Assembly (NCBI GenBank): GCA_029880325.1
Contig: JAOUOP010000021.1
Location: 1-64,000, forward strand
Length of the DNA stretch: 64,000 nucleotides
Origin: Myxococcales bacterium
GTDB taxonomy: Bacteria > Myxococcota_A > Polyangia > Polyangiales > JAFGIB01
Direction: 5' to 3'
Positions 63,920 to 64,000 of this stretch are shown piece by piece. The notes under the pieces were generated by a model. That model searched no databases. It was not told the origin of the DNA and was given only the letters and a program-made list of their open reading frames with translations. Numbering within the stretch: position 1 is the stretch's first letter; each line of letters opens with the position of its first letter. Both the position numbers and the translations under genes were made by a program.

Positions 63920-64000
63920 CGGCACGCGCCGGCGGCGTTTCGCCGAGCCCAGCGCACGCTCGGCAACGCCTCCGACGCCGACGAGGTGGTGGTGCACGAC
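63920..64000 (+). other. Possible 5' part of a sigma-factor-like gene running off the window
   Basis: From 63920, after a TGA, one frame reads RHAPAAFRRAQRTLGNASDADEVVVHD to the window end. The last ~20 residues recall region 2 of ECF sigma factors (RTLGNxxDAxxVVxxV). No start codon is visible, so a frameshift or a start inside the unseen part is possible. A weak call. Confidence 0.2.

Overview
High-GC bacterial DNA, most likely from a myxobacterium (Myxococcota). The support is: many serine/threonine-kinase proteins fused to ATPase/TPR modules, FHA proteins, a FHA-sigma54 activator, textbook -24/-12 (sigma54) promoters, and a MYXO-CTERM-like tail on a secreted metallopeptidase. No rRNA, tRNA or CRISPR array was seen. 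Species cannot be named from the sequence.

Layout. 1-9.9 kb: mixed housekeeping and accessory genes: a truncated crotonase, a putative oxygenase, a truncated metallo-beta-lactamase-fold gene, the rRNA methyltransferase RlmKL, a matrixin-like protease with an in-frame TGA, a GlcD-like flavoprotein, a lipoprotein and a small MscS channel. 10-17.7 kb: two kinase-ATPase proteins on the minus strand. Divergent from them is a lipoprotein with eleven NGL hexapeptide repeats, behind a consensus sigma54 promoter and a four-palindrome upstream array. 17.9-23.1 kb: an acyl-chain SDR and a two-subunit MaoC-type hydratase, a 178-bp MITE-like element, and a VioB-like enzyme split into two genes. 23.2-25.8 kb: a coupled minus-strand operon for a DUF4266-like lipoprotein, a DUF3570-like barrel, a diheme lipoprotein and a CX4CH lipoprotein. 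25.9-34.9 kb: a vWA remnant, a DsbA-like protein, two SpoIIAA-like proteins, a 3-hydroxyacyl-CoA dehydrogenase, a GT-C glycosyltransferase pair, a vWA lipoprotein and EttA.

34.9-61.2 kb is the most striking part. It is a signalling region built from two copies of one set: a small HATPase (anti-sigma-like) protein, two giant kinases of two subfamilies (A: 36.5 and 47.8 kb; B: 41.0 and 55.6 kb), and a FHA protein. The second copy also carries a FHA-sigma54 enhancer-binding protein and a membrane histidine kinase. Four of the five strong sigma54 promoters in the window serve this region. Three intergenic loci with GGAAC-type palindromes lie 74-225 bp upstream of those promoters, where activator sites are expected. 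The giant kinases keep kinase motifs, but all four have lost the Walker A lysine of their ATPase-like domain. Two divergent members share one palindrome cluster. I infer a duplicated kinase/FHA/HATPase circuit wired by sigma54.

61.4-64 kb: an RDD membrane protein and a DEAD-box helicase that lacks an ordinary start codon. Intergenic spaces next to the signalling genes hold palindromic elements of about 160-180 bp, including a family with a 165-bp period that occurs once in each module.
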